From positions 1 through 64,000 of the forward strand of contig CATLOR010000004.1 of the NCBI GenBank assembly GCA_950054255.1: a DNA stretch of 64,000 nt. Reading direction: 5' to 3'. The notes below the pieces were generated by a model. It was not told where the DNA came from and made no database searches. It was given only the letters and a program-made list of their open reading frames with translations. The position numbers and the translations under genes are program-made. The DNA is from an uncultured Rickettsiales bacterium. GTDB taxonomy: Bacteria > Pseudomonadota > Alphaproteobacteria > Micavibrionales > GCA-2720935. Below, in pieces: positions 1-9,900 of the stretch (its first letter is position 1; every line of letters starts with the position of its first letter).

Positions 1-2433
1 AATAAGACCCAACGTCGTCAATATCTTTGTAATGGTGGTTGGACAGCATGGGGTGACCATGAAACAGCAGACTGTGATCCAGGTGAGAATTTAGTGTGTC
101 GTTATAATAGAAATGGTCCAAATGATTTTGTGAGTAGACATTTCGATTTTGATCAATCATGTACTTTTGAAACTGACTTTGGAATTAGCTACTTCTGGGA
201 TTCTGTTCTTGTTTATGAAGCAGAAAATCGTATGGTTACATCAGCGGAAGAAAATGGTGGTTATTATGTTGGTGAGTTAGTAGAACACAGAAGGACTGGT
301 TCTAATGGTTGCGACTCTGAAGCATATTACGAAATCTGTCGCGAACAAATCTGTGAGCCGGAGACATTAGATCAAGAACAAGCAGCTTGTGATAGCGGTT
401 ACTATGGTAACAAGACCCGTACAAGAATGTGTAATGAGGATGGTACAGAATATGGTGACTGGTCAGCGTGGAATACATCAAGCTGTCAGGCGATTATCTG
501 TTCGCCAGGTGCAACAGATTCGCAATCACAATCTTGTCCATCAGGCTATAATGGTCAAGCCACCCGCACAAGAACCTGTAACGCAACAGGCACAGGATAC
601 GGTGCATGGTCTGCTTGGGATAACTCAAGCTGTACATCAGATGGATCTATGGTTTGTACATATAGTCAAAATGTAGATTCTGTTTCTGTCACTGAACAAG
701 TTACAGATCAAAACGGTGATCCTATGGTCGATGATGAATGTGAAATCATATATAGAAAGAGCGGCCAAGGCAGAGTATATACAGCTACGATTAATTGTGG
801 CATGCCACAATCATCGTTCCCTGGTGCAGCAGAAACTGGTGGCTATAGTGCAGGTACGCATCAGCAAACAATATCAAATGGTGCCTATAAGAACCAAACG
901 ATGACTTATTATTATGAAATTTGTGAGGAAGCAGGATGTTCTAAGCGTGATAAGTTAATAGAACTTCTTTACGGTGATCAATCAGAGCCCGTTTGTACAC
1001 CAAATGCGGTAGAATCGGGAACATCTGCTTGTGGTAGTGGTTATTCTGGTGATCAAACCCGTACAAGAACTTGTAATGGCGATGGCTCTGCATGGGGGGC
1101 ATGGTCATCATGGAATAGATCAAGCTGTACAGCAAATGTTGCAGGTGACTGGACTTTTGAGGTAGGTGGTAATAATTATTATTATTTACCAAAAGATAAG
1201 TCTCTGAATCATGGGGGTAATGCTTGTGAAGCTGGTTACAGAGGTTCTGGTTATTATAATGGTAGTTATGATATACCAAATTACTCAGAAAGTAATGTAG
1301 CAGATCATTTAACTGGATCAACAATTACACCATTATCTTATCCTGATCTGTTTAATGGACATTCTGTCATCGCTATGTTTAATGAACAGGAAAGTGGTGT
1401 AGATAGGGATGATGGTCGTTGTGATAATGACGATGATTCATGTCACTTATTTATCGTTGTAGATGGTATAGCGGATAATTCGGGCTGGTTAGGTATAGAT
1501 TTTGATAGTGATGGAGCAATTGATTACTATAGGACAGATCCTCGCTTTAGCCATAGCTATAATAATGGCTACACAATCTGGGAATATGAAGGGCGTGATG
1601 ATGACGAATGTTCTCGTTTCAGAAGTACAAGCATGATTAGTTTTATTCGAGAAACATGTACACCAAATGAAGTTGAAACACAGTCAGCATCGTGTGGCAG
1701 TGGTTATACTGGAAATAAATCACGTACAAGAACATGTAATACAATGGGTACGGGTTATAGTTCGTGGTCAGCTTGGGATACGTCTAATTGTGTGGAAGAA
1801 AGTGAGACATCACTTTGTACAAGTTATACATTTACATACCCCGAAAATTATGACAACTACTATGATGGCTCACTTGGTGCTGGTTATATGAGTAATAGAG
1901 GCAAAGGAAGTATTTCTCCTACAAGTGATTTTAGAGGGTATTCAATTTCTGCTGTTAAAGATACAGAGTATGCCACTTCCGATTACCAAGCTACAGGAAT
2001 TGCGAACGATGTCACAATTCAAATAGAAGGTGATGTTCGTAGTCAAATTGATAGTATAAAGTACTCTAGTGGGTTAGGAGCAGGGTTCTCTCATATGCAT
2101 AACAGGGACCTATCTGGGAATGTTATGTATGGTGGCGGTAAAACATATTATTATATACAGAATACAAGTTATACTATGCCAGGTTTTGATGGCTCAGGTT
2201 CCGGTGTTATAGAAATTTGTGGTTTCCCTGTTTGTACTCCCAACTCAGTGCAAACAGAGACACGTAACAATGGATCTTGCCCAGAAGGTTTTTGGGGGTC
2301 TGAGAGCCGTTCGAGAACCTGTAATGCTTCTGGATCGGGGTATGGTTCTTGGTCATCATGGTCTGCTGAACAGTGTGAAAGAATATGTCCTTGGCAAGAT
2401 CCTGATACTCGGATATGGTATATGTGTGAATAG
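1..2433 (+). CDS. Large Cys-rich secreted protein with thrombospondin-1-like modules (5' end outside window)
   Basis: The frame is open from base 1 and ends at TAG 2431-2433, so the N-terminus and any signal peptide lie upstream. Five complete modules follow a partial one at 1-75. They run about 352-486, 499-633, 994-1128, 1657-1791 and 2233-2376. Each reads C...SC-x-SGY-x-G-x-x-x-RTR-x-CN...GY-x-x-WS-x-W-x-x-S-x-C. Read from the tryptophans (W-x-x-W...C...C-x-x-G-x-x-x-R-x-R-x-C) this matches the layered W/R core and Cys order of thrombospondin type 1 repeats. The first two modules are adjacent; the others are separated by unique domains of about 120-180 residues, rich in Tyr, Asn and Gly, that tend to end in a YYEIC-like motif. 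The even cysteine spacing suggests disulfides and an extracellular location. A surface adhesin or binding protein is inferred. No catalytic motif is visible. Confidence 0.8.
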   Translation, partial: NKTQRRQYLCNGGWTAWGDHETADCDPGENLVCRYNRNGPNDFVSRHFDFDQSCTFETDFGISYFWDSVLVYEAENRMVTSAEENGGYYVGELVEHRRTGSNGCDSEAYYEICREQICEPETLDQEQAACDSGYYGNKTRTRMCNEDGTEYGDWSAWNTSSCQAIICSPGATDSQSQSCPSGYNGQATRTRTCNATGTGYGAWSAWDNSSCTSDGSMVCTYSQNVDSVSVTEQVTDQNGDPMVDDECEIIYRKSGQGRVYTATINCGMPQSSFPGAAETGGYSAGTHQQTISNGAYKNQTMTYYYEICEEAGCSKRDKLIELLYGDQSEPVCTPNAVESGTSACGSGYSGDQTRTRTCNGDGSAWGAWSSWNRSSCTANVAGDWTFEVGGNNYYYLPKDKSLNHGGNACEAGYRGSGYYNGSYDIPNYSESNVADHLTGSTITPLSYPDLFNGHSVIAMFNEQESGVDRDDGRCDNDDDSCHLFIVVDGIADNSGWLGIDFDSDGAIDYYRTDPRFSHSYNNGYTIWEYEGRDDDECSRFRSTSMISFIRETCTPNEVETQSASCGSGYTGNKSRTRTCNTMGTGYSSWSAWDTSNCVEESETSLCTSYTFTYPENYDNYYDGSLGAGYMSNRGKGSISPTSDFRGYSISAVKDTEYATSDYQATGIANDVTIQIEGDVRSQIDSIKYSSGLGAGFSHMHNRDLSGNVMYGGGKTYYYIQNTSYTMPGFDGSGSGVIEICGFPVCTPNSVQTETRNNGSCPEGFWGSESRSRTCNASGSGYGSWSSWSAEQCERICPWQDPDTRIWYMCE

Positions 2434-2499
2434 AGTATAACTTTAACAATTTTTAATATTTGATCGGTAAAGTGTAAGAAAATGGAAGGAAAACCTGTA

Positions 2500-2841
2500 A
2501 TGAAAAAAATATATACGAAATTATTTGTTTTGATGGCATTGGCTTTTATCCTAAGCCCGACATCTGACGTGAAGGCTAATACATGTGACAGTGTTGTACT
2601 GGATCTCGTTTGTTCATCAGGGCAAGTTTTGCAAGGGATTGATTCTGAGGGGAATAAAATATGTGTAGAGCAAGAAACAGACTCTTATGGTGGCATGTAT
2701 ATCACATATAAACACCGTCGTACATTTAATACCTCTTGTAAACTCTCTAATCATATAACATCAAATTGTTCTTGTCCTTCGAGCTTTAGCTCGAGAGTAG
2801 CTGAGATTGGTAACGGTTATAGAGTTGTTCAGTGCTATTAA
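2500..2841 (+). CDS. Small secreted Cys-rich protein
   Basis: The start is set at ATG 2500 rather than the in-frame ATG 2482, because a ribosome-binding site (GGAAGGA, 2484-2490) lies nine bases upstream. The 113-residue product begins with a classical signal peptide (MKKIYTK, a hydrophobic core, then a likely cut after VKA). The mature part has about eight cysteines. It carries a C-x-x-GQVL-x-GID-x-x-G-x-x-x-C segment, a pattern I associate with tip or pilin-like surface proteins. It follows the large Cys-rich protein by 66 bases in the same direction, so co-transcription and a shared surface role are plausible. The function is unknown. Confidence 0.7.
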   Translation: MKKIYTKLFVLMALAFILSPTSDVKANTCDSVVLDLVCSSGQVLQGIDSEGNKICVEQETDSYGGMYITYKHRRTFNTSCKLSNHITSNCSCPSSFSSRVAEIGNGYRVVQCY

Positions 2842-2944
2842 CTACAGTGCCAGACTATAGCCGAATATTTTAAGGTTTAATAAATACATGTAAAGTATAT
2901 TAAATAACATCTTTTAAACTTTGTGTAGAGGGTTGTGTTTTACT

Positions 2945-4489
2945 ATGAAAAAAGAGCAATTCATCTTATTGATAACAATTTTTTTTGTGGGAGCCGCTTC
3001 TCTCATTTATGAAACCTATAGTATTCATGTTCTCTTTTTCTATTATTTAAAAGCATCAGATATTATTGCGATCGCGATCGCTGCATTTTTGGCGGGGCTT
3101 GGTTTTTCAAGTTTGTTTTTTTCTTGGCTCTCACAAAATCGTAAACAGATCGCTCATCAATTATTAATTTATATGCAATTTGCTTTAATCGCTTATGCCT
3201 ATTTGGTTTTAAAAAACTATGACTATATTCCACAAATATTGAATTTTATTGAAGCCACTTTTGAGGAAAGTGGTTGGCATCATTTTATGAATTTGATGTT
3301 TATGTGGTGGTATTTATTTACACCAGCATTTTTGATTGGAGGCTGTTTCCCTATAATTAATGGGTTGTATATAAAGCAAAAAGGAACAGTTACCACAGAT
3401 ACAGGGATTGTTTATTTTTATGATATTTTAGGGTGTATCATTGGATGCTTACTGACAGGGTTTTTCTTAATTCCAAATTGGGGGTTAAGTATCACTATTA
3501 TAGTGGCTATTAGTTTTAATGTGATTGTCCTTTTATTGATGATTGAAAATAGGATGTTAAAACTTTTAATAGTTATATTTCTTGGCTGTATATCAGTAAA
3601 AGAAATAATGATTTATCATAAAGGATATTCTTTTATGACAGGAACAGAAGTTGGAGAAATTCAATTTCAAAAAAACTCTCCCTATGGTGTTATTACGGTT
3701 TTAAGTGAACCGGATCAGAAATTTTTAAAGATTAATGGCCGTGGAATGTGTGGCGGTTCACAAGGTCATAAAAGTGCTGGTGCAGAAAGTTATTTAGGGG
3801 AGAAAACAGCATCGTATTTACGTCAAGATAGCCATGTTTTAGCAATTGGTTTGGGGTGTGGATATACGGCTAGAGGGTTGGTGTCTTCGTCAAATGTAGA
3901 CTATGTCACTCAATTAGAAATCAATCCCGTTATTGTAGAAGCATCACGAGATTATTTTGGAAAAGAGAATAACCATGTTGTTACTGATCCAAAATTAAAG
4001 TTAATAATTGAGAATGGCGCAGAATTTATTCGTAGAACAGATGACATCTATGATGCAATTGTTATTGATATTGAGGAGGTGAGTATTATTTATTCTTCCC
4101 CTATGTATACAAAAGAATATATGCAATTTTATTTTGATCATTTAGAAGAAGAGGGCGTCTTTTCTTTTTGGTCTTTTTATGGGAGCCCAGATTTTAGTAA
4201 GGTGCTTTATAATACAATTAAATCTGTTTTCCCTTATGTGAGTATGCGATCTCATCATTTTCATGAAATTGTATTTTTTGCATCAAAACACCCTCTGCCA
4301 AAGCCGTTAACGATTACAGCGAGTGAGGAACAAAAGAGGATAAATGATGTATTGAATAATGACTTGTTAAAAGTAAATACATTAGAACACCCAATTTTGC
4401 AGCAGTATTTTGATACATATGGGCTATTTCATTTAGACCCTAATTATAAAGAGCGCTATTTACAAGATCGCTATCGGCCTCAACACTAA
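2945..4489 (+). CDS. Membrane-bound spermidine-synthase-like protein
   Basis: Start ATG 2945 is preferred over TTG 2921, with AGAGGG upstream. The N-terminal part (about residues 1-220) has some six or seven hydrophobic helices. The C-terminal part is a Rossmann methyltransferase-like fold of the SpeE family. It shows VLAIGLGCGYTARGL (nucleotide-binding glycine loop), QLEINPVIVEASRDYF (acidic end of strand 2) and DAIVIDIEEVS followed by YSSPMYTKEYMQFY. This membrane-plus-synthase architecture is widespread in proteobacteria and is usually annotated as a fused spermidine synthase. Substrate and product cannot be read from the sequence: decarboxylated AdoMet and a polyamine are the family assumption only. 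Its stop almost touches that of the convergent stress protein gene. Confidence 0.7.
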   Translation: MKKEQFILLITIFFVGAASLIYETYSIHVLFFYYLKASDIIAIAIAAFLAGLGFSSLFFSWLSQNRKQIAHQLLIYMQFALIAYAYLVLKNYDYIPQILNFIEATFEESGWHHFMNLMFMWWYLFTPAFLIGGCFPIINGLYIKQKGTVTTDTGIVYFYDILGCIIGCLLTGFFLIPNWGLSITIIVAISFNVIVLLLMIENRMLKLLIVIFLGCISVKEIMIYHKGYSFMTGTEVGEIQFQKNSPYGVITVLSEPDQKFLKINGRGMCGGSQGHKSAGAESYLGEKTASYLRQDSHVLAIGLGCGYTARGLVSSSNVDYVTQLEINPVIVEASRDYFGKENNHVVTDPKLKLIIENGAEFIRRTDDIYDAIVIDIEEVSIIYSSPMYTKEYMQFYFDHLEEEGVFSFWSFYGSPDFSKVLYNTIKSVFPYVSMRSHHFHEIVFFASKHPLPKPLTITASEEQKRINDVLNNDLLKVNTLEHPILQQYFDTYGLFHLDPNYKERYLQDRYRPQH

Positions 4490-4490
4490 A

Positions 4491-5339
4491 TTAGCGTATG
4501 AGGAGTAATGGAATCTTACATTTTTTAATCAAGGATGCCGTTGTGCTACCTAAAAAGATAGAGCGTATGCGTGAATGACTGTACGCACCGATTGCTAATA
4601 GATCGATATCATTTTCTAACGCATAACTACTGAGAGCATCATCAGGATGCTCATGTTGAATGCTTTTTTGTGTGACTTCAAAGCCAGCGTTTCTTAAGTC
4701 AGTCAGAGCTTCTTTTGTGTCTGTTTCACCAGCTGTTTTTTCGATTGTTACAAAGTGACATTCTAAGCCTTTTAAAAGAGGGGACGAACAGACATGGTCC
4801 ACAACTTTTTTACTCGCTTTACCATCATAAGCAATCATAAATTGTTTAATGGGACGTAAAACAGATGAGACTAAGAAAATAGGTTTTGTGACACTTCTTG
4901 CAACTTTTTCTAAATTAGACCCTAAATAATCAGACTCAAGGGCTGCATGCTCGCCGCGTTTTCCAATCACAATAATATCATGTTCTGGCTCAAGCTCTTG
5001 AATTGTCTTTTCTAAGCTGCCACGACGATGGAGGCGTGTGATTTTATGCTCTGTTTTTGATGTTAATAATTCTTCACCATGATCTAAAATCAGATTACCT
5101 TTTTGTTGATCAAGGCGTGCGCGTTCTTCATCAACATTAGATAGTTTTTCAAGCAAGCGCGAACGCGCACCTAAACCGATCGTCCCTGTATGGTCGCTTA
5201 AAGCTTCATAATCAGAATGACGACGCAGAACGTGTAAAAGACTAATCTCAGCCTTTAATTTATTCGCAATCCAGGCTGTGTTTTCACAAATATTATCGGC
5301 ATAAGCAGAGCCATCAATACAGGTTAAAATTTTTGTCAT
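4491..5339 (-). CDS. Universal stress protein, two tandem UspA domains
   Basis: The 282-residue protein is a duplication of the UspA fold. Domain 1 (about 1-145) has the nucleotide-binding signature G-x2-G-x9-G-S at GKRGEHAALESDYLGS. Domain 2 (about 150-282) has the similar GAYSHSRIRSIFLGST. Both therefore look able to bind ATP. USP proteins are cytoplasmic modulators induced by stress or starvation. A GAGGGAG ribosome-binding site precedes the ATG. The gene lies 13 bases behind the SulP transporter on the same strand, so the two should form one transcript. SulP-Usp pairs recur in bacteria and suggest that the stress protein acts on the transporter, which is inference. Confidence 0.88.
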   Translation of the reverse strand: MTKILTCIDGSAYADNICENTAWIANKLKAEISLLHVLRRHSDYEALSDHTGTIGLGARSRLLEKLSNVDEERARLDQQKGNLILDHGEELLTSKTEHKITRLHRRGSLEKTIQELEPEHDIIVIGKRGEHAALESDYLGSNLEKVARSVTKPIFLVSSVLRPIKQFMIAYDGKASKKVVDHVCSSPLLKGLECHFVTIEKTAGETDTKEALTDLRNAGFEVTQKSIQHEHPDDALSSYALENDIDLLAIGAYSHSRIRSIFLGSTTASLIKKCKIPLLLIR

Positions 5340-5352
5340 TTAGCCACTCCCT

Positions 5353-6843
5353 CTAATGATTTTTTAATAAATCTAGCGCATCTGGTTTATCATGAATAGC
5401 AAGGCGGTCAACAAGTGTTGTACTTGCTTGGTTCATACCAATGATCTTAACATTTGTTCCTTCTCTGCGGAATTTTAAAATTACTGTATCTAAAGCATTG
5501 ATCGCTGAAATATCCCAAAAATGCGCATGACTAACATCAATAGTGACGGTGCTTATGACTTCTTTGATATCAAATGAGGCGATGAATTGATCTGCGGAGG
5601 CAAAAAATACTTGGCCATAAACAGTGTAACAACGATGTGTGTTCTCGCCTTCAACCATATGTGTTTGAATTGAAAAGATCTGAGCAACCTTGCTTGCAAA
5701 GAAAAGAGAACTCATCAAAACACCAACAAAAACACCTAAGGCAAGGTTATGAGTTGCGACAACAATTGCAACAGTTGTCACCATAACGAGGCTTGAGCTT
5801 TTAGGGTTTTTCTTCATATCTCTGATAGAGCTCCAGCTGAAAGTTCCAATTGAGACCATGATCATGACCGCGACGAGCGCCGCCATGGGGATCTTGGCAA
5901 CCCATTCATTGATTACAAGTAAAAGAAAGAGTAAAACAAGGCCTGCGGATAATGTGGAAAGACGGCCGCGTCCTCCTGATTTCACATTAATCATAGATTG
6001 CCCAATCATCGCACAGCCAGCCATACCACCAAAGAAACCTGTGACGATATTGGCAATTCCTTGACCTGTACATTCTTTGTTTTTGTTACTCTCCGTGTCT
6101 GTTAAATCATCAACAATTGTTGCTGTCATTAATGACTCTAAAAGCCCAACAGCCGCTAATGTCAGAGAGTAGGGGAAGATAATCATTAAGGTTTCTAATG
6201 AAAAAGGAATGTCTGGCATAAAGAAAGAGGGCAGTGTTGAGGGCAGTTCACCCATATCACCTACCGTTCTTAAATTTATATCAAAGAGAAGGCTGATCGC
6301 TGTTAAAACAATAATACAAATAAGAGGTGAGGGGACAGCGGTTGTGAAGCGCGGCAGAATGTAAATGATCCCTAAACCACCAGCGACCATTGCATACATT
6401 TCCCAACCGACATTATGAAACTCAGGCAGCTGCGCCATGAAGATCAAAATAGCAAGAGCATTCACAAATCCAATGACAACGGAGCGTGATACAAAACGCA
6501 TGAGTGATCCGAGCTTAAATATACCAGCACATATTTGTAAGATACCGGTTAAAATGGTTGCGGCAAAAAGATAGTCTAAGCCATGTTCCTTGACCAAGGT
6601 GATCATGACAAGGGCCATAGCGCCTGTTGCTGCAGAAATCATACCTGGTCGACCTCCGACAAAAGCAATTACGATTGCGATTGAAAAAGAGGCATATAAT
6701 CCAACTTTAGGGTCAACACCAGCAATGATAGAAAAGGCAATTGCCTCTGGGATAAGGGCAAGAGCAACAACAATACCAGCCAAGATATCGTTACGTGTAT
6801 TGTGAAACCATTCTTTTGAAAGAGCGTTTAAAGAAAATTGCAT
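5353..6843 (-). CDS. SulP-family inorganic anion transporter with STAS domain
   Basis: The open frame reaches TTG 6909, but ATG 6843 ([12 protein letters not shown]) gives the usual SulP N-terminus and is chosen. Neither start has a convincing ribosome-binding site. About residues 1-390 are a polytopic membrane domain opening with [20 protein letters not shown], the conserved first-helix signature of SulP proteins, and later [18 protein letters not shown] cytoplasmic STAS domain (about 400-495) follows, with [20 protein letters not shown]. The family moves sulfate, bicarbonate or related anions. The substrate is not decidable here. It heads a two-gene operon with the tandem stress protein. 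Confidence 0.88.
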   Translation of the reverse strand: MQFSLNALSKEWFHNTRNDILAGIVVALALIPEAIAFSIIAGVDPKVGLYASFSIAIVIAFVGGRPGMISAATGAMALVMITLVKEHGLDYLFAATILTGILQICAGIFKLGSLMRFVSRSVVIGFVNALAILIFMAQLPEFHNVGWEMYAMVAGGLGIIYILPRFTTAVPSPLICIIVLTAISLLFDINLRTVGDMGELPSTLPSFFMPDIPFSLETLMIIFPYSLTLAAVGLLESLMTATIVDDLTDTESNKNKECTGQGIANIVTGFFGGMAGCAMIGQSMINVKSGGRGRLSTLSAGLVLLFLLLVINEWVAKIPMAALVAVMIMVSIGTFSWSSIRDMKKNPKSSSLVMVTTVAIVVATHNLALGVFVGVLMSSLFFASKVAQIFSIQTHMVEGENTHRCYTVYGQVFFASADQFIASFDIKEVISTVTIDVSHAHFWDISAINALDTVILKFRREGTNVKIIGMNQASTTLVDRLAIHDKPDALDLLKNH

Positions 6844-6948
6844 GAAACTATTAAATAGAGGTTGGTTTTTTATTATGTTCTTATGTGAACCGACTATACC
6901 GCGATGCAAAAAAAATGCAAATAGTTTCTATTGGATGAAAGCTGACTT

Positions 6949-9900
6949 TTATTGATTACAAAAACTACCGTTATAAGTACATAAGTCAAAAAAGCTCGTG
7001 ATAGAATCTTCAATATTGACAAGCTCAGTTTGAATTAAACGAACACCTGCATCTTTCTCATTACTGGTTGCTATATTTTTAGTAAAAGATGATTTTTTAG
7101 GGGGTTGTGTACCATCTGTATTGGTTTCATTATAGCTAACACTTAAGCTATATTCTTGTAATGGCGTTGTTTTCGTTAGATCCGGTAAGAACGTCATTTG
7201 TTGCTCAACGCTGTTTGTAAGGCCAGAAGCAAGAGATTCTGTGAGTTCGCCATGAACAAAGGAGAAATCGTATCCAATCTCACTGGTAAGTGAGCCTTGG
7301 CCAATTAAAATATTATAAAGGCGTTGTGAAACAGGAGTTTTGCTAAAGGATGGTGTTCCAGAGAAAGCTTCATTGACGAGATCTCCATCTAATAGACCAT
7401 CATAAGAAGAGGTGAAAGCATTAAAGCTTTGGGCATTTCGCTCAACAAAAATGTCATCGGCGGTAAATGTTAATGTTGGCTGATATGTATAGACAAAACG
7501 ATCACCAAGCCCTGCGCTAATTGCTGATGGATCGCTTGAACTGTAAGTTCTGTTATATAAATGGCCTGCAGTTAGGCCTCCTTTAGAAACATTATTTAAA
7601 GTATTTGCATAGACTAAGTAACGTCCTGCGCGCGCATCTAGTGCATCAGCACCAGCATTATTAACAAAATTATTTTGAGCTACGAGAATAAGAGAATTAT
7701 CAGCGCCATTAATACTCACATCACCGTTTAGTGTAATGGTTTCTTTTGAATGGAGTAGTAAGGACTCATCAGCGCTAAAGAGAGTATCAACAGTAATATC
7801 GCCTCCATAAATTTCAATATCTAAGCCGGTTGCACTCGCATCTGCATTGTCGATTGAAATGAGGCCTGTTCCATTAACAGAGTCGCCAATAATGAAAGAT
7901 GAGCCAATGGTTAAAAGTGCAAGCTCTGAATTATCGAATGACAGTGTGCCACTGCCACTTCCTAAACCAATTGTTGCAGCATCATCATTTGGGGTAATCA
8001 TTAAATCACCAGACGTTGTGATTGTTGAGCTTGAAAGCAGGGCAAATGTATCTGTATGGATATTGACATTCCCATTTGTTGCAAGTGATGTATCAATGAT
8101 CCCTGAACCACTCATCTCAAAATTATCATCAGTACTGCCAGAGGTATGAATGTCGATCGAGCCAGTGCCCGTTGTCCTTAAAACACCATCATTAACTATA
8201 CGCACGCCATATGAGTTCGGGTCGGCGGTTGCATTGAGGATAATATCACCACTTCCTCTTGTGACTACTTGTGCTGATGCATGTACAATAACAGCATCGT
8301 CATTAAAGCGCGTTCCAAGAACATATCCTGTTAGATTGAGATCTCCATCTTGGGATTCAATAATTGTTCCGCTGTCTTTGATTTTGATACCATCTGAATC
8401 CCCTGTTGAATTAGCAGATCCCGTTCCCGTCATATGAAGTGAACCGTCACCTGTTAAGTGAATATCAGCGCCATTTAAGATATGTATACCATGATTGTTT
8501 GCACCTGTTCCGTATCCTGTGCCTGTTATTGTTATATCACCATTTTCGGCTGAGATATCTGATGCTGTACCAAAGACATAAACCCCAGAATTAGTCGAGG
8601 TACCATTGCCGCTATCACCAACAAGAGTGATTGTTCCTGTGCCTGTTGTTATAATATCGCCTTCGATATAGACACCAATATTACCAGTACCAGAAGCATC
8701 CGTTCCATGGCCTCTTATTGTAATGTCGCCACCACCAGCATCTAATACACTTGTGCTAAAAATAGAGATACCATTGTCAACCGTTCCAGACCCAGAAATT
8801 CCATAAGCAAATGTGGAAACAGGATCTAGGCCACCACCCATAATGATATCACCGCCTAATGTTGTGATGTCCGCATCTTCAACAGAAATATAGCCTGTTT
8901 GGTTGGCATCTCTGTCGGCGTTGAAAATGACATTTAAAGGACCGTCTGACGCTGTGATACTATTGCCAACTTCGAATAGAATATTCGTGTTTGATCTAAG
9001 GTTTAATGTGCTCGAGCCAGCAATTGTCTTTGAAATATTGCCCGAAATCGTGAGGTCTTGATCATTCAGCGCATGGGCTGTAAAATCACCTGACCCAAGT
9101 GTTAATCCAGCAATATCAATCGCACCACCATAGAGGTTTACATCATAGGATTTAGAAGATAAATCCCAGTTATCAACATCAATTGCACCTGTTCCATTGA
9201 TGCTATCTCCAATAATCAAATTTCCACCAGCATTGAAGAGAGATAACTCAGCATCTGTTAAAGATAGGGTGCCTAGACCATCGCCCAGCCCAATTGTTGT
9301 TGCACTATCTTCAGGGAGAATAATAATGTCACCACTATTGGTAGTAATAGCTGAATTAAGTTGTGCTTTATTTACATTGAGAATGATGTCGCCAGTACCA
9401 GAATGGGTAACTGTTGCTCCATCAATATTGAGATCACGGCTGTTTGTATCTGATGTTCCTTCAAATCTAAGTGTACCAGAACCAGAGGCTATGATTTGTG
9501 CACTATCATAAATGAGGAGGGCGTCATCTGTACTATCATTGCCTAAAGCTGTTCCTGATAATGTTGCATTTCCATCTTCCATCGTAATTGTTGTACCGCT
9601 TCCTTCAATGCGCAAACCATCATTATTGGTTGTTCCATTACTTGTTGTGATCCCTGTTAAAAAGAGGTCGGCACCGTTATTTACGTCAAGATCAGCACCA
9701 CCTTGTATTAATACGCCATAGTTATTGCCTGTGCGTCCTTGACTTTCTCCTGTGATGATAATGTCACCGCCAAGAGATGATACTGTCGTATTGTTATGTT
9801 TAAATATAACACCATAATTGGCCGATGAAGATACAGCACTTGTACCATTAATTGTAATTGTTGCAGCGTCATCTGATGTACCTGTTGAGGTGATGTCAGC

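Noticed and set aside
3068..3081. Overlapping GCGATCGC octamers
   Set aside because: They encode part of a membrane helix (IAIAIAA) in the spermidine-synthase-like gene and do not recur visibly, so a highly iterated palindrome system is not supported.
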